A stretch of 64,000 nt of DNA from Ralstonia sp. UNC404CL21Col (GCF_000620465.1 NZ_KK211140.1:871964-935963); one strand, 5' to 3'; counted from the first letter of the stretch, positions 44,023-54,065 are shown. Numbers and translations are program-made. The notes: a model not told the origin generated them from the letters alone.

Positions 44023-44748
44023 ATGCGCGTAGGTTTGTTCGTCACTTGCCTGATTGATCTGATGCGGCCCGAGATCGGGTTTTCGGTGCTCAAGCTGCTG
44101 GAAAAGGCGGGTTACGACGTCGTGGTGCCGCCCGCGCAAACCTGCTGTGGTCAGCCAGCCTACAACTCCGGCGATCGCCCCTTGGCCCGCGACTTGGCCG
44201 AGAAAACGCTCAAGGAATTCGAGCAGTTCGACTACGTCGTCATCCCGTCCGGTTCGTGCGGCGGCATGATCCGCAAGGGCTACGCCGATCTCTTTCGCGA
44301 TGATCCGGAGCTGGCGGGTCGCTATGAGCGCCTGGCGCCGCGTGTGTACGAACTGACTGATTTTCTCGTCAACGTGGCGCGCATCGAATCGCTCGACTCC
44401 GAATTCCACGGTCACGTGACGTATCACGATTCGTGCTCCGGCCTGCGCGAGTTGGGCGTGAAGGCGCAGCCGCGAGCGCTGCTCGGCAAACTGCCCGGCG
44501 TGCAGCTGACCGAGATGCCCGCCTGCGAAGCGTGCTGCGGTTTCGGCGGCACGTTCTCAATCAAATATGGCGATATCTCCACCGCGATTGCGGATGAGAA
44601 ATGCGCCAACATCAAGGCCAGCGGCGCCGATGCCGTGGTGCTCGGCGACGTTGGCTGCATGCTCAATATCGAAGGCCGGCTGCGCCGTACGGGCGACACG
44701 CACACGCGCGTGCTGCACATCGCGCAAGTCCTCGCCGGCGACGCGTAA
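44023..44748 (+). CDS. lutA: Lactate utilisation protein A-like (Fe-S oxidoreductase, CCG domains)
   Basis: A 241-aa protein with two cysteine-rich CCG domains: PPAQTCCGQPAYNSGD, IPSGSCGG in the first half, and HDSCSGLRELG, ACEACCGFGG in the second. This is the layout of LutA/YkgE, which acts with LutB and LutC in L-lactate oxidation. The start is the ATG at 44023. It lies divergently from the IclR regulator and 35 bp before lutB. Confidence 0.9.
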   Translation: MRVGLFVTCLIDLMRPEIGFSVLKLLEKAGYDVVVPPAQTCCGQPAYNSGDRPLARDLAEKTLKEFEQFDYVVIPSGSCGGMIRKGYADLFRDDPELAGRYERLAPRVYELTDFLVNVARIESLDSEFHGHVTYHDSCSGLRELGVKAQPRALLGKLPGVQLTEMPACEACCGFGGTFSIKYGDISTAIADEKCANIKASGADAVVLGDVGCMLNIEGRLRRTGDTHTRVLHIAQVLAGDA

Positions 44749-44783
44749 TCGCGACGCCAAGAACACGACGGAGACGCAATCGC

Positions 44784-46193
44784 ATGCAAGTCCGCAGCAT
44801 GGAATTCAAGGCGCGCGCCGGGCAAAAGCTCGCCGACAAGCGCCTGCAGCAGAACCTCACCAAGCTCTCGACCAAGTTCGTGACAGCACGTGCGGCGGCC
44901 ATCCAGGACATCGATTTTCCGGCCACGCGCGAAGCGTTGAAGGAGCGCCGCAACCGCGCGCTAGAAAACCTTGACGTGTGGCTCGCCACGTTCGAGGCAG
45001 AGGCGACGCGCCGTGGTGCCAAGGTGCTGTTTGCCGAAACCACGGCCGATGCCGCGCGCTTGGTCGCCGAGATCGCCCGCAAGCACGACGTCAAGAAGGT
45101 CATCAAGAGCAAGTCGATGGTGACCGAAGAAATGCGCCTGAATCAGGTGCTCGGCGAGATGGGCGTGCAGAGCATCGAGACCGATCTGGGCGAGTACATC
45201 CTGCAGATCAACGACAGCGAGCCGCCGTCGCACATCATTGCGCCGGTGGTGCACAAGGATAAGGAAGAGATCGCCGATCTGTTCGCCAGGACGCACAACA
45301 AGCCGCGGCTGACCGATATTCCCGAGATGACGCGCGAGGCCCGCGAGGTGCTGCGGCCCGCGTTTCTCTCCGCCGACATGGGGGTCACGGGTGGCAATTT
45401 CATCATTGCCGAGACGGGCTCCGTGGCGATCGTCACCAATGAGGGCAACGAGGGCATGTGCACGATCATGCCGCGTGTGCACGTTGCCGTGACGGGTATC
45501 GAGAAAGTGCTGCCGACGCTGGAGGATCTGGCGACCGTCATGCGCTTGCTGCCGCGCTCCGCCACGGGGCAGGCGATCTCGAATTATTTCTCGCTGCTGA
45601 CAGGCCCGCGCGCGCCCGGCGAGAAGGACGGCCCCGAGCATATGTACTTCGTCATCGTCGACGGCGGTCGCAGCGGGCTGATCGGCGGCGAATTCCAGGA
45701 GATGCTGCGTTGCATCCGGTGCGGCGCGTGCATGAACCATTGCCCGGTCTATCAGAAGATCGGCGGCCACGCGTACGGCTGGGTGTATCCGGGCCCGATG
45801 GGCAGCGTGCTGACACCGAGCTACGTTGGGCTGTCGAACGCGCTGGACTTGCCGCAAGCGGCGACGCTGTGTGGTGAATGCAATCGCGTGTGTCCCGCGT
45901 CGATTCCGTTGTCGGACCTGCTGCGTACGCTGCGCGAAAAACAGATGGAGCGCGAACTTCGCCCGCAGGCGGAACGCTTCGGTTTGCGCGTGTGGGGCTT
46001 CATGGCACGGCGACCGGCGCTGTATTCGGCCGGTACCTGGGTGGCAGCGCGCGTGCTGCGCTGGATGGGCGGGGACAAGAAGTTGATCCACTCGCTGCCC
46101 GTCGGCAAAGGTTGGACGGATACACGCGACATGCCGGCCCCCGCAGGCAAAACATTCCGTGAGCTGTACCGTGAAAAGAAGGCCCGAGCATGA
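44784..46193 (+). CDS. lutB: Lactate utilisation protein B-like (Fe-S/LUD domain)
   Basis: A 469-aa protein. The N-terminal LUD domain (KVIKSKSMVTEEMRLN, ESDLGEYI-like IETDLGEYILQ, VTGGNFIIAETGSV) is followed by a ferredoxin-like part with two cysteine clusters (CIRCGACMNHCPVY and CGECNRVCP). It is the electron-transfer component of the LutABC lactate oxidation system. The ATG at 44784 follows GACGGAGACGC. It overlaps the next small gene by 4 bp. The usual third component, LutC, is not found after it. Confidence 0.92.
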   Translation: MQVRSMEFKARAGQKLADKRLQQNLTKLSTKFVTARAAAIQDIDFPATREALKERRNRALENLDVWLATFEAEATRRGAKVLFAETTADAARLVAEIARKHDVKKVIKSKSMVTEEMRLNQVLGEMGVQSIETDLGEYILQINDSEPPSHIIAPVVHKDKEEIADLFARTHNKPRLTDIPEMTREAREVLRPAFLSADMGVTGGNFIIAETGSVAIVTNEGNEGMCTIMPRVHVAVTGIEKVLPTLEDLATVMRLLPRSATGQAISNYFSLLTGPRAPGEKDGPEHMYFVIVDGGRSGLIGGEFQEMLRCIRCGACMNHCPVYQKIGGHAYGWVYPGPMGSVLTPSYVGLSNALDLPQAATLCGECNRVCPASIPLSDLLRTLREKQMERELRPQAERFGLRVWGFMARRPALYSAGTWVAARVLRWMGGDKKLIHSLPVGKGWTDTRDMPAPAGKTFRELYREKKARA

Positions 46194-46471
46194 CCATCGC
46201 TGAATCCCTCCAAACGCTGCGCGACGCGCTCGATCGCCACGCAAAGTCAGCCGATTTGCCGCACCTGCTCAATCAATGGCGCGACGATGCCGTGCTCGCA
46301 CCGTTGGCGATCTTGCCTCCGGCGTACGATCAGGTGCGGTGCTCCTTGCTGCAGCGGCTCGATATGGCGGTGTCGTTTGGCGAAGAGAGCTGCTCGTTCT
46401 CGCCGTCGTCGCTTCTGGCCGAAATGCGGTTGTGGACGGATAAGGCCGAGGCCAAATTGGCGAGCATGTAA
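46190..46471 (+). CDS. Small hypothetical protein in the lutC position
   Basis: A 93-aa helical protein (TIAESLQTLRDALDRHAKSADLPHLLNQW, then MRLWTDKAEAKLASM). It is joined to lutB by an ATGA overlap, so it is clearly translated with it. It bears no LUD-domain features and is far shorter than LutC (about 220 aa). The family is unknown; it may be an accessory or chaperone-like partner of LutAB. Confidence 0.7.
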   Translation: MTIAESLQTLRDALDRHAKSADLPHLLNQWRDDAVLAPLAILPPAYDQVRCSLLQRLDMAVSFGEESCSFSPSSLLAEMRLWTDKAEAKLASM

Positions 46472-46540
46472 TCGCTGGTCGACATGGAACGCGGGATGCG
46501 TGCTAGTGTCTGAGAGCTTATCCCCGTGTCAGCCAATGCC

Positions 46541-46855
46541 ATGAACCAGACCGCCCGCGAAATCATGCTGTACGACGCCCAGAAGAAAAGTTCGGGCGTG
46601 GCTTACCTGTGGTGGTTTCTGCTGGGCTTCCTGGGGGCGCATCGCTTCTACCTGAAGCGGCCGGGCAGCGGTATCGCGCAGGCCATCGCCAACATCGGCG
46701 GTACATGGCTGGCATTTCGTGACATGGGTAACACCGCGGGCTGGGTGCTGGCTGTCATCGGTGGGCTGTGGGTGCTGGTGGACATGTTCCTGATTCCGGG
46801 CATGGTCCGCACAAACAACACGGCGCTCGCCGAGCGGCTTTCGACCACGCCCTGA
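46541..46855 (+). CDS. TM2-domain membrane protein
   Basis: A 104-aa protein from the ATG at 46541 (a GTG at 46526 is in frame and possible). The TM2 signature is clear: KKSSGVAYLWWFLLGFLGAHRFYLKRPGSGI, with a second hydrophobic segment VLAVIGGLWVLVDMFLIPGMV. The DRF-like turn appears as HRF. The function is unknown in bacteria. It is followed by a small lipoprotein gene after 14 bp. Confidence 0.88.
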   Translation: MNQTAREIMLYDAQKKSSGVAYLWWFLLGFLGAHRFYLKRPGSGIAQAIANIGGTWLAFRDMGNTAGWVLAVIGGLWVLVDMFLIPGMVRTNNTALAERLSTTP

Positions 46856-46869
46856 AAGGAATCGACCTC

Positions 46870-47037
46870 ATGAACAAAACCACTTGGTGGAAGCGCGCCG
46901 CACTCTGGACGGCTGGTTTGGTTTGCGCAGCCGGCGCGTTGGCAGGCTGCACGACTTCGCGCGATCAATACCGCGAGAGTTCCAACATCAGCACGTACGG
47001 CGTGGTCGATGTCGGGGTCGAGCGCACGTCGCGCTGA
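46870..47037 (+). CDS. Small lipoprotein
   Basis: A 55-aa protein. The signal (ALWTAGLVCAAGALAGC) ends in the lipobox LAGC, leaving a mature peptide of about 28 residues. CCTGAAAGGA lies 8-17 bp upstream of the ATG. The function is unknown; its stop meets the convergent bpt stop. Confidence 0.7.
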   Translation: MNKTTWWKRAALWTAGLVCAAGALAGCTTSRDQYRESSNISTYGVVDVGVERTSR

Positions 47038-47805
47038 TCATCCTTCCGCGGCTTGCGGCGCGACGTCTTCAAACCGCCGCCACTCGCCATTGACAAGCAG
47101 TTCCAGCGGCTGGAACAAGGCCTTGTAGGCCATCTTGCGGCTCTGCTCGATCCAGTAGCCGAGATAGACGTAGGGCAGGTCCAGCGCCTGCGCCTGGGCG
47201 ATCTGCCACAGGACGTTGTACGTTCCGTAACTCGCCCTCTGCTCGATCGGGTCGTAGAACGTGTAGACCGACGACAGCCCGTCTTCCAGCACGTCGATCA
47301 TGCTCACCATGCGGAGTTTGCCCGCCGATGGCGATTCGGGCGGCTCGCGAAACTCCACCAAGCGCGAATTCACGCGGCTCTGCAGCAGGAACTGCTCGTA
47401 TTGATCGCGGCTGTCGTGATCCATGCCGCCGCCCGCATGGCGGACCGACTGGTACAGCAGGTAGAGCTGATAGTGCTCTTCGACATAGGTGAGCGGTGCA
47501 ACCAGGGCCTCAAGGGCTTGATGCCGCTCGGCGGCGCGGCGCTGTGCCCGCGACGGTGCGTATTGATCGACGACGACACGGCACGGCGTGCATGCGTGGC
47601 AATCGTCGCAGTGCGGCCGATAGGTGAAGATGCCGCTGCGCCGAAAGCCGGCGCGCACGAGCTTCGAGTAGACGTCTGCGTTGATGAGATGTGCCGGCGT
47701 GGCGACCTGCGAACGCGCCAAGCGGCCATCGAGATAGCTGCATGCGTACGGCGCGGTTGCATAGAACTGCAATGCCGAGAGGGGAAGTTCCTTAAGCTTG
47801 CTCAT
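47038..47805 (-). CDS. bpt: Aspartate/glutamate leucyltransferase
   Basis: A 255-aa GNAT-like tRNA-protein transferase. It adds Leu to N-terminal Asp or Glu so that the protein becomes a ClpS/ClpAP substrate. Visible marks: [18 protein letters not shown], the cysteine cluster [37 protein letters not shown] and [14 protein letters not shown]. The start ATG at 47805 overlaps the end of aat by 14 bp, so both N-end-rule enzymes are coupled. Confidence 0.94.
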   Translation of the reverse strand: MSKLKELPLSALQFYATAPYACSYLDGRLARSQVATPAHLINADVYSKLVRAGFRRSGIFTYRPHCDDCHACTPCRVVVDQYAPSRAQRRAAERHQALEALVAPLTYVEEHYQLYLLYQSVRHAGGGMDHDSRDQYEQFLLQSRVNSRLVEFREPPESPSAGKLRMVSMIDVLEDGLSSVYTFYDPIEQRASYGTYNVLWQIAQAQALDLPYVYLGYWIEQSRKMAYKALFQPLELLVNGEWRRFEDVAPQAAEG

Positions 47806-48538
47806 TGCGCACGGTCCACCGACGGAGCACCGATTTGTCGAAGTGCCACGGCACGATGGCCGGCGCGTTGGCCGCCTCGCGCACATGTGCGAGAAACGCC
47901 GCGCGCGGCACCGGGGCACCGCCCAGCGACGCCAGATGCTCGGTCTCCTGCTGGCAGTCTATCATCGCGACGCCCTGACCGCCGAGGAAGGCGCAGAGCG
48001 CCGCGAGCGCGATTTTCGAGGCATCGGTGCGATGGGCAAACATCGACTCACCGTAGAACATGCGGCCCAGCGCCACACCGTACAGGCCCCCCACGCGCTG
48101 CCCGGCGTGCCATGTTTCGACGCTGTGCGCGTAGCCACGGCGGTGCAGGGCGGTATACGCCTGAATGACATCTTCGGTGATCCATGTGCCGTGCTGCCCA
48201 GGGCGGGCCGTGGTGGCGCAGGCGACCATCGTTTCGCGGAAGCCGTGGTCGATGCGGATTTCCCAGGCCGGATCGTCAAGCGCGCGGCGCAGCGTCTTGC
48301 GAAACGTGGTCGACACGCGAAAGTTTTCTGGGCGCAGCACCATGCGCGGATCGGTGCTCCACCACAGCACCGGCTGGCCCTGGGCGTACCACGGAAAAAT
48401 GCCTTGCCGGTACGCAATTAAAAGCCGTTGCGGCGATAGTTCGGCGCTGGCGGCCAGCAGCCCAGGCGCTTCAGAGTCTGGCCCGAGCGCGCGATCGACC
48501 GGCGGGAAGGGATCGTGCGGATCCAGCCAGGCGATCAT
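47792..48538 (-). CDS. aat: Leucyl/phenylalanyl-tRNA-protein transferase
   Basis: A 248-aa protein that adds Leu or Phe to N-terminal Arg/Lys, creating N-degrons. Typical blocks: [67 protein letters not shown] and [16 protein letters not shown]. Length is normal. It is paired with bpt in a two-gene unit. Confidence 0.96.
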   Translation of the reverse strand: MIAWLDPHDPFPPVDRALGPDSEAPGLLAASAELSPQRLLIAYRQGIFPWYAQGQPVLWWSTDPRMVLRPENFRVSTTFRKTLRRALDDPAWEIRIDHGFRETMVACATTARPGQHGTWITEDVIQAYTALHRRGYAHSVETWHAGQRVGGLYGVALGRMFYGESMFAHRTDASKIALAALCAFLGGQGVAMIDCQQETEHLASLGGAPVPRAAFLAHVREAANAPAIVPWHFDKSVLRRWTVRNEQA

Positions 48539-48562
48539 GATGCGGACAACGTTGGTGGCGTG

Positions 48563-49150
48563 TTAAGGCGTCGTGGCCGGTGTATCGATCGCGGCGGAGC
48601 GCATCGGCTTATAGATGTCGAGCGTATGGAGGCGGAAGCTGCCGTCGGCGAGCTTGCCGGCCGCGCGGTCTGCAAAGAAACAGCGCAGCGTGTGGATGAC
48701 AGTCGGGAAGGCCAGATCATCCCAGGGGATGTCGGCTTCGTTGAAGAGTGCGACTTCCAGGCTTTCTTCACCTGGCGCGAAATCCAGATCGTTCAGCTTG
48801 GCCAGGTAAAACAGGTGGACCTGGTGCACGTGCGGCACGTTGAGCACCGAATACAACTCACCGATTTCGACGTTGGCGCCGGCTTCTTCCTGGGTTTCGC
48901 GATTGGCGGCCTCGGCGGTGGTCTCCCCGATTTCCATGAAGCCTGCGGGCAAGGTCCAGAAGCCGTAGCGCGGCTCGATCGCGCGCTTGCACAGGAGGAT
49001 CTGATCGTTCCAAACCGGCACGGTGCCGACCACGTTGCGCGGATTCACATAGTGAATCGTATTGCAATGGTCGCAAACGTCGCGCAGTCGGTTGTCACCG
49101 GCGGGAATGCGCGAGACGACTGACTGGCCGCAGTTGGAACAGAATTTCAT
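48563..49150 (-). CDS. Nudix hydrolase with N-terminal zinc ribbon
   Basis: A 195-aa protein. The zinc ribbon (FCSNCGQSV ... DVCDHCN) is followed by the Nudix box GFMEIGETTAEAANRETQEEAGA, complete with the REx2EE metal site. The zinc-ribbon Nudix layout is shared with NudC-like pyrophosphatases, but it lacks the SQPWPFP motif of true NudC. The substrate is unknown. It lies 24 bp upstream of aat on the same strand. Confidence 0.9.
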   Translation of the reverse strand: MKFCSNCGQSVVSRIPAGDNRLRDVCDHCNTIHYVNPRNVVGTVPVWNDQILLCKRAIEPRYGFWTLPAGFMEIGETTAEAANRETQEEAGANVEIGELYSVLNVPHVHQVHLFYLAKLNDLDFAPGEESLEVALFNEADIPWDDLAFPTVIHTLRCFFADRAAGKLADGSFRLHTLDIYKPMRSAAIDTPATTP

Positions 49151-49286
49151 GGGGAATCGTCGCGGGTGGAATGTCTCAGTGTATCACCGCGGCGATGCGG
49201 TCCCGTGCGGCACGGGGTGGGGCGCGCGTATCGACTGAGTTGCACGCGAAACGCTGCGTAGAACCGTGCAAAACACTGCCCGGAAA

Positions 49287-49313
49287 AGCAAAAAGCCCGC
49301 TGGGTGCGGGCTT
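49287..49313 (-). terminator. Terminator after initiator tRNAs
   Basis: Stem AAGCCCGC/GCGGGCTT with loop TGGGT, and a T-run with TTTTTGC on the minus strand, 43 bp beyond the 3' end of the second tRNA. Confidence 0.8.
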
Positions 49314-49355
49314 GATGATTCGGCTCAGGTCTTGGAGCGAGCCGTTCTACTTAGC

Positions 49356-49432
<77 letters not shown>

Positions 49433-49460
49433 TCCGTAGAAACGCATTCGACTTTCTGGC

Positions 49461-49537
<77 letters not shown>

Positions 49538-49767
49538 TCCGTCGAATAAAAGAGTATAGCGAGACCTGTGCGGCGATGCAACACTTTTCTCGTGCGGCAT
49601 GCATATTGATGGTGCGTGCTGCCCATGTAACGGGCTCGCGAACCCAGGCGCAGACGCATCATTGGACACATCGCGCGCCGCTACGTTCGAAAGCGGCGCG
49701 CGCGATGCATTGCGACGTGCGGGCCGTTTACAATGCCGCCTTTCGCGTTCTTCTCTTGATTCCGACC

Positions 49768-50802
49768 GTGCTCAACGCCCTGTACCCGCTTGCCCGCCCG
49801 CTGCTGTTTTCGATGGACCCCGAAGACGCGCATCACTTCACGTTGAACCAGCTCAAGCGGGCGCACGCGATGGGCCTTTCCGGCTGTATCGGTGGTCGTG
49901 TCGCCGCGCAGCCGCGCACGGTGATGGGTGTGAAGTTTCCCAACCCGGTGGGGCTGGCTGCCGGCCTGGACAAGGACGGCGCGTATATCGACGCGCTGGG
50001 CGCGCTTGGCTTCGGCTTCATTGAAGTCGGGACGGTCACGCCGCGCGCGCAGCCCGGTAACCCACGGCCGCGCATGTTCCGCTTGCCGGCGGCCAATGCG
50101 CTCATCAACCGCATGGGGTTCAACAACGGCGGTGTCGATGCATTCATCAATAACGTGAAGGCTTCGAAGTGGCGCGAGGCCGGCGGCGTGCTGGGCTTGA
50201 ACATCGGCAAGAACGCCGACACGCCTATCGAGCGCGCCGTCGACGATTACCTGCATTGCCTGGAGCGCGTGTATCCGCATGCAAGCTACGTCACGGTGAA
50301 CATTTCGTCGCCGAACACGAAGAACCTGCGCCAACTGCAAGGCGCGAGCGAGCTGGACAGCCTGCTGGGTACGCTGCGCGACGCACAGCAGCGTCTGGCA
50401 GATCAGCACAAGCGCTACGTGCCGGTGGCGCTAAAGATCGCGCCGGATTTGGATGACGACCAGATTGCCAACGTTGCCGACGCGCTCCTGCGCCACAAGA
50501 TGGACGGCGTGATTGCGACCAACACGACGATCAGCCGTGAAGCCGTGGCCGGTCTGGCGCATGCGGAAGAGGCGGGCGGCTTGTCGGGCCAGCCGGTGCG
50601 CCAAGGCTCGACACGGGTGATTCGCGCCTTGCACGGTCTGCTGGGCGATGCGGTACCCATCATCGGTGTGGGCGGCATCCTGGCCGGCGAGCATGCGCGC
50701 GAGAAGATCGACGCGGGCGCGCAACTGGTGCAGCTTTATACGGGATTGATCTATCGTGGCCCCGCCTTGGTTGCCGAATGCGCGCGCGCGTTGGCGCGCT
50801 AA
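49768..50802 (+). CDS. pyrD: Dihydroorotate dehydrogenase (quinone), class 2
   Basis: A 344-aa enzyme with a GTG start at 49768 ([23 protein letters not shown]), the amphipathic N-terminus that docks to the membrane. FMN/substrate blocks: [30 protein letters not shown] (catalytic Ser), [16 protein letters not shown] and [13 protein letters not shown]. It is the fourth step of pyrimidine synthesis, with electrons passed to quinone. Confidence 0.95.
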   Translation: MLNALYPLARPLLFSMDPEDAHHFTLNQLKRAHAMGLSGCIGGRVAAQPRTVMGVKFPNPVGLAAGLDKDGAYIDALGALGFGFIEVGTVTPRAQPGNPRPRMFRLPAANALINRMGFNNGGVDAFINNVKASKWREAGGVLGLNIGKNADTPIERAVDDYLHCLERVYPHASYVTVNISSPNTKNLRQLQGASELDSLLGTLRDAQQRLADQHKRYVPVALKIAPDLDDDQIANVADALLRHKMDGVIATNTTISREAVAGLAHAEEAGGLSGQPVRQGSTRVIRALHGLLGDAVPIIGVGGILAGEHAREKIDAGAQLVQLYTGLIYRGPALVAECARALAR

Positions 50803-50827
50803 AACAGGTGCGGCAAACGCGCCGCCC

Positions 50828-51073
50828 TTAGCGGCGGAGCAGGAAGATGATGAGCGCGCTGGCAGCCACCACTGCGGCTGCCAGGTCGTATGGGCCGGCG
50901 TAATCGGCCCAAACCGCCGGGTCGAGGTTCTGCAGGAAGGCCGATTGCGCCCACGGCAGGATCATGCGCGGGATCGCAAACAATAGCGCGGCCACGACCA
51001 GCAACACGATCAGTGCAGTCAGTGAAGGCTTGGAGCGACCCAAGATGCGGATGGATGAGTGGGGCAAAGCCAT
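50828..51073 (-). CDS. Small two-TM membrane protein
   Basis: An 81-aa protein with hydrophobic segments at residues 18-38 (TALIVLLVVAALLFAIPRMIL) and 62-79 (YDLAAAVVAASALIIFLL), ending in RR. It is convergent with pyrD (25 bp gap). The family is not recognised; composition and segment layout suggest a real gene. Confidence 0.6.
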   Translation of the reverse strand: MALPHSSIRILGRSKPSLTALIVLLVVAALLFAIPRMILPWAQSAFLQNLDPAVWADYAGPYDLAAAVVAASALIIFLLRR

Positions 51074-51458
51074 CCCCGTTTCGGAAGCGTCGGGCGGGCT
51101 GGTTACCAGTCGCTCAACAAAGTTTGCAATGAAGGTTTGTCAGGCATTTTCCTACAAAGTTCTGTCGGCCGCTGTCCTACTTTCGGCTATGTGCAGCACA
51201 GCATGCACGGTCTGTGGTGCTTGCGCCAACTGAGGCGACCGGTACCCGACAATGTGGTTTCAGCGGGTTTTCGATGCCAGGGCAATTTTCTTTCCGCCGC
51301 GTGGAACGCTTTGCCGGCAGGCCGGTGCATCGTGATGCACTGCGGCAACGAATGGCCGTTTGAGGGGTTGGCGCGACGAAGCCGGGGAGTACAATCCGCC
51401 CTCATTGTGCAATGCACGATTTTTTGAACGGCCAGCCGTCCGGCCGATTTCCAAGTTC
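51074..51458. other. 385-bp intergenic region upstream of kup
   Basis: It holds a long dyad at 51311-51348 and a weak promoter (TTGGCG at 51368, TACAAT at 51390, 16-bp spacer). A 34-codon Cys-rich ORF at 51126-51230 has no ribosome site and is not called. Confidence 0.45.
51311..51348 (+). promoter_or_regulatory. Dyad/hairpin upstream of kup
   Basis: GTGCATC-GT-GATGCAC (51325-51340) is a perfect 7-bp dyad, enclosed by TTGCCG (51311) and CGGCAA (51343). It lies about 110-150 bp before kup and just upstream of the possible promoter, so it could be an operator for an unknown regulator. Confidence 0.4.
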
Positions 51459-53360
51459 ATGAGTCAAGCTCTAACAGCAACCGGGTCGCCCCAGACCAAC
51501 GTGAACCTGCGCGCCATGGTGATCGGCGCCGTCGGTGTGGTTTTCGGAGACATCGGCACCAGTCCGCTGTATTCGCTCAAGGAATGCTTCAGCCCCGATC
51601 ACGGCATTCCGTTCTCCAGTGCCGCGGTGCTCGGCATCATCTCCATGCTGTTCTGGGCGATGGTGATCGTGGTATCGCTCAAGTATGTGCTGTTCGTCAT
51701 GCGCGCCGACAACAACGGCGAGGGCGGCATTCTCGCGCTGATGGCGCTGTCGCTGCGGACGGCCAATACCGATTCGAGGCGCATGTCGCTGCTGATGATG
51801 CTGGGCGTCTTCGGCGCGTGCATGTTCTATGGCGACGCGGTCATCACCCCAGCCATCTCGGTGCTCTCCGCGATGGAAGGCCTGGAGATCGCCGCGCCCG
51901 CGCTGTCGCCGTTTGTGCTGCCGATCACGATCGTGATCCTGGCGGCGCTGTTCCTGATTCAGCGCAGCGGCACATCGGTGGTCGGCAAGCTGTTCGGCCC
52001 GGTGATGCTGCTGTGGTTTGCCGCCCTGGCTGCGCTGGGCATGATGAATCTGGTGAAGGCGCCGCAGGTGCTCGTAGCCATCAACCCGATGTACGCGATT
52101 TCGTTCCTGCATGACCACGCGCTGCAGGCGTTCATCGTGCTCGGTTCGGTGTTCCTGGTGCTGACGGGTGCTGAAGCGCTGTACGCCGACATGGGCCATT
52201 TTGGCGCCCGCCCGATCCGCTGGGCATGGTTCTTTATCGTGGCGCCGAGCCTGCTGCTCAACTACTTCGGCCAGGGCGCGATGCTGCTGACCGACCCGAG
52301 CACCATTGAAAACCCGTTCTACCGTTCAGTGCCCGAAGCGTTGCAACTGCCGATGGTGGTGCTCGCCGCGGCAGCCACCGTCATTGCTTCGCAGGCCGTG
52401 ATTTCGGGTGCGTTTTCGCTGACGAGCCAGGCGATCCAGCTTGGCTTTGTGCCGCGCATGCGCATTCGCTACACGTCGGAAGCCGAGATCGGCCAGATCT
52501 ACGTGCCGATGGTCAACTGGATGCTGCTGATCCTGGTGGTGGGCGTGGTACTGGCGTTCAAGAAGTCCGACAACCTGGCCGCTGCTTACGGTATTGCCGT
52601 GACGACCACGATGGTCATCACCACGGTACTGGCCGCGGTGGTGATGCGTTCGGTCTGGCGCTGGCACCCGGCGTTGGTGACGCTGGTGAGCCTCTGCTTC
52701 CTGGTCGTCGACATGGCGTTTTTCTCGGCGAACCTGTTGAAGATCCGTGATGGTGGTTGGTTCCCGTTGACGCTGGGCGGTGCCGTGTTCTTCCTGCTGA
52801 TGACCTGGTACAAGGGCAAGAAGCTCGTCCGCGCGCGCAGTCTGGAGGATGGCATTCCGCTGGAGCCGTTCCTGGCTGGCCTGCTGGCGCATCCGCCGCA
52901 TCGCGTGGAAGGCACGGCCGTCTTCCTGACCGGCAACACTGAATTTGTGCCCGTGTCGCTGCTGCATAACCTGAAGCACAACCGCGTGCTGCACGAACGC
53001 GTGATCTTCATCAGCTTCGTCACGCGCGATATTCCGTACGTGGACGACAAGCACCGCGTGTCTGTGCGGGATTTCGGCAGCGGCATCTACATCGTCAAGG
53101 CGGAATACGGCTTCAAGGAAACGCCGGACGTCTACCGCGTGCTCGAACTCGGTCAGCCGCAGATCGGCTCGCGCTGCGAATTGATGGATACGTCGTTCTT
53201 CATCGCGCGTGAGTCGGTGGTGCCGTCCAAGCTGCCGGGTATGTCGATGTGGCGCGAGCGTCTGTTTGCGTGGATGCATCAAAACGGCGCCAAGCCGTCG
53301 GACTTCTTCCACATCCCCGCCAACCGCGTGGTGGAGCTGGGTACCAAGGTCGAGATCTGA
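51459..53360 (+). CDS. kup: Low-affinity potassium uptake protein
   Basis: A 633-aa K+/H+ symporter. The signature [21 protein letters not shown] opens the first of about 12 membrane helices, followed by [18 protein letters not shown] and [19 protein letters not shown]. The C-terminal cytoplasmic part of about 150 residues ([37 protein letters not shown]) is of normal Kup type. The ATG at 51459 is supported by family alignment (FGDIGTSP near residue 30). Confidence 0.96.
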   Translation: MSQALTATGSPQTNVNLRAMVIGAVGVVFGDIGTSPLYSLKECFSPDHGIPFSSAAVLGIISMLFWAMVIVVSLKYVLFVMRADNNGEGGILALMALSLRTANTDSRRMSLLMMLGVFGACMFYGDAVITPAISVLSAMEGLEIAAPALSPFVLPITIVILAALFLIQRSGTSVVGKLFGPVMLLWFAALAALGMMNLVKAPQVLVAINPMYAISFLHDHALQAFIVLGSVFLVLTGAEALYADMGHFGARPIRWAWFFIVAPSLLLNYFGQGAMLLTDPSTIENPFYRSVPEALQLPMVVLAAAATVIASQAVISGAFSLTSQAIQLGFVPRMRIRYTSEAEIGQIYVPMVNWMLLILVVGVVLAFKKSDNLAAAYGIAVTTTMVITTVLAAVVMRSVWRWHPALVTLVSLCFLVVDMAFFSANLLKIRDGGWFPLTLGGAVFFLLMTWYKGKKLVRARSLEDGIPLEPFLAGLLAHPPHRVEGTAVFLTGNTEFVPVSLLHNLKHNRVLHERVIFISFVTRDIPYVDDKHRVSVRDFGSGIYIVKAEYGFKETPDVYRVLELGQPQIGSRCELMDTSFFIARESVVPSKLPGMSMWRERLFAWMHQNGAKPSDFFHIPANRVVELGTKVEI

Positions 53361-53380
53361 TCAACCTACCGCTGCATAGC

Positions 53381-53417
53381 AAAACGGCCCGTGCGAGAGA
53401 GACGCACGGGCCGTTTT
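53381..53417. terminator. Bidirectional terminator after kup
   Basis: 15-bp perfect stem AAAACGGCCCGTGCG/CGCACGGGCCGTTTT with a 7-base loop. It has T-runs both ways, between convergent kup and the secreted heptad-repeat protein gene. Confidence 0.92.
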
Positions 53418-53439
53418 GTTTGTTGGGGCGGCGCTGCAA

Positions 53440-53880
53440 TTACATCTTTGCAGCGGCGTGATTGCGCTCGCGGACTTCATCGTTGCGGGCGTGGACGTCG
53501 TGGTTGCGGTCCTTCACGTCGTGCCGCAGGTCTTTGCGATCGTGGTGCAGGTCGCGACGCTCGGCGTTGACTTCATGCTGCTCTTCGGCGCGCTTCTTGT
53601 TCCAGTATTCGGCGCCCCCGACGTTGCCATTGGCCAGGTCACGGTTTTCGCGGCGTTGATCGGCGTTGCGGGCGGCGCGGTCGGCATTCAATGCGGCCTT
53701 GTCGGCGCCGATGTCCGCGCGATCACGGCGGATATCGCGGTTGTCGTGGCGGATGTCACGGTTGTCCTGGCGAATCTGCTGATTGTCTTGCTGAACTTGC
53801 TGGACGGGCGTGGTCTGCGCGAAAGCGGCGGTACCGGCAACAGCAAGCAGGGCGGCAATCAGGGTATGGCTCGTCTTCAT
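53440..53880 (-). CDS. Secreted charged heptad-repeat protein
   Basis: A 146-aa protein with a clear signal peptide (ALLAVAGTAAFAQ). The mature part is built of 7-residue units: QQIRQDN, RDIRHDN, RDIRRDR, ADIGADK, AALNADR, AARNADQ. After a short spacer (ANGNVGGAEYW) there is a second block (RDLHHDR, KDLRHDV, KDRNHDV, HARNDEV). It is rich in Asp, Arg, Asn and His and should form an extended alpha-helical rod or coiled coil in the periplasm. The His/Asp content could bind metal. No family function is known to me. Confidence 0.8.
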   Translation of the reverse strand: MKTSHTLIAALLAVAGTAAFAQTTPVQQVQQDNQQIRQDNRDIRHDNRDIRRDRADIGADKAALNADRAARNADQRRENRDLANGNVGGAEYWNKKRAEEQHEVNAERRDLHHDRKDLRHDVKDRNHDVHARNDEVRERNHAAAKM

Positions 53881-54012
53881 GGCGTTTCTCCTCGTGGGTC
53901 CCAGGCGGTGCGCCTGTGTCTCCTTAACGGGCCGAAAAGACGGGCCGACGACGCATGAGTGTTAGGAAAGATCCATGCGCGTAAGGACTTGTAACGGCCG
54001 CACGCGGCGATG

Positions 54013-54046
54013 AAAAAACCCGCCGAGTCCGAAAACCGGGCGGGTT
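54013..54046 (-). terminator. Terminator after tex
   Basis: Stem AACCCGCC/GGCGGGTT followed by six T on the minus strand, about 20 bp after the tex stop. Confidence 0.85.
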
Positions 54047-54065
54047 CCACTCAACAGAATGCACG

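Noticed and set aside
51126-51230. 34-codon Cys-rich ORF with a hydrophobic start upstream of kup
   Set aside because: Lipobox-like look, but no ribosome site, and only a few residues would follow the first Cys. It could be chance.
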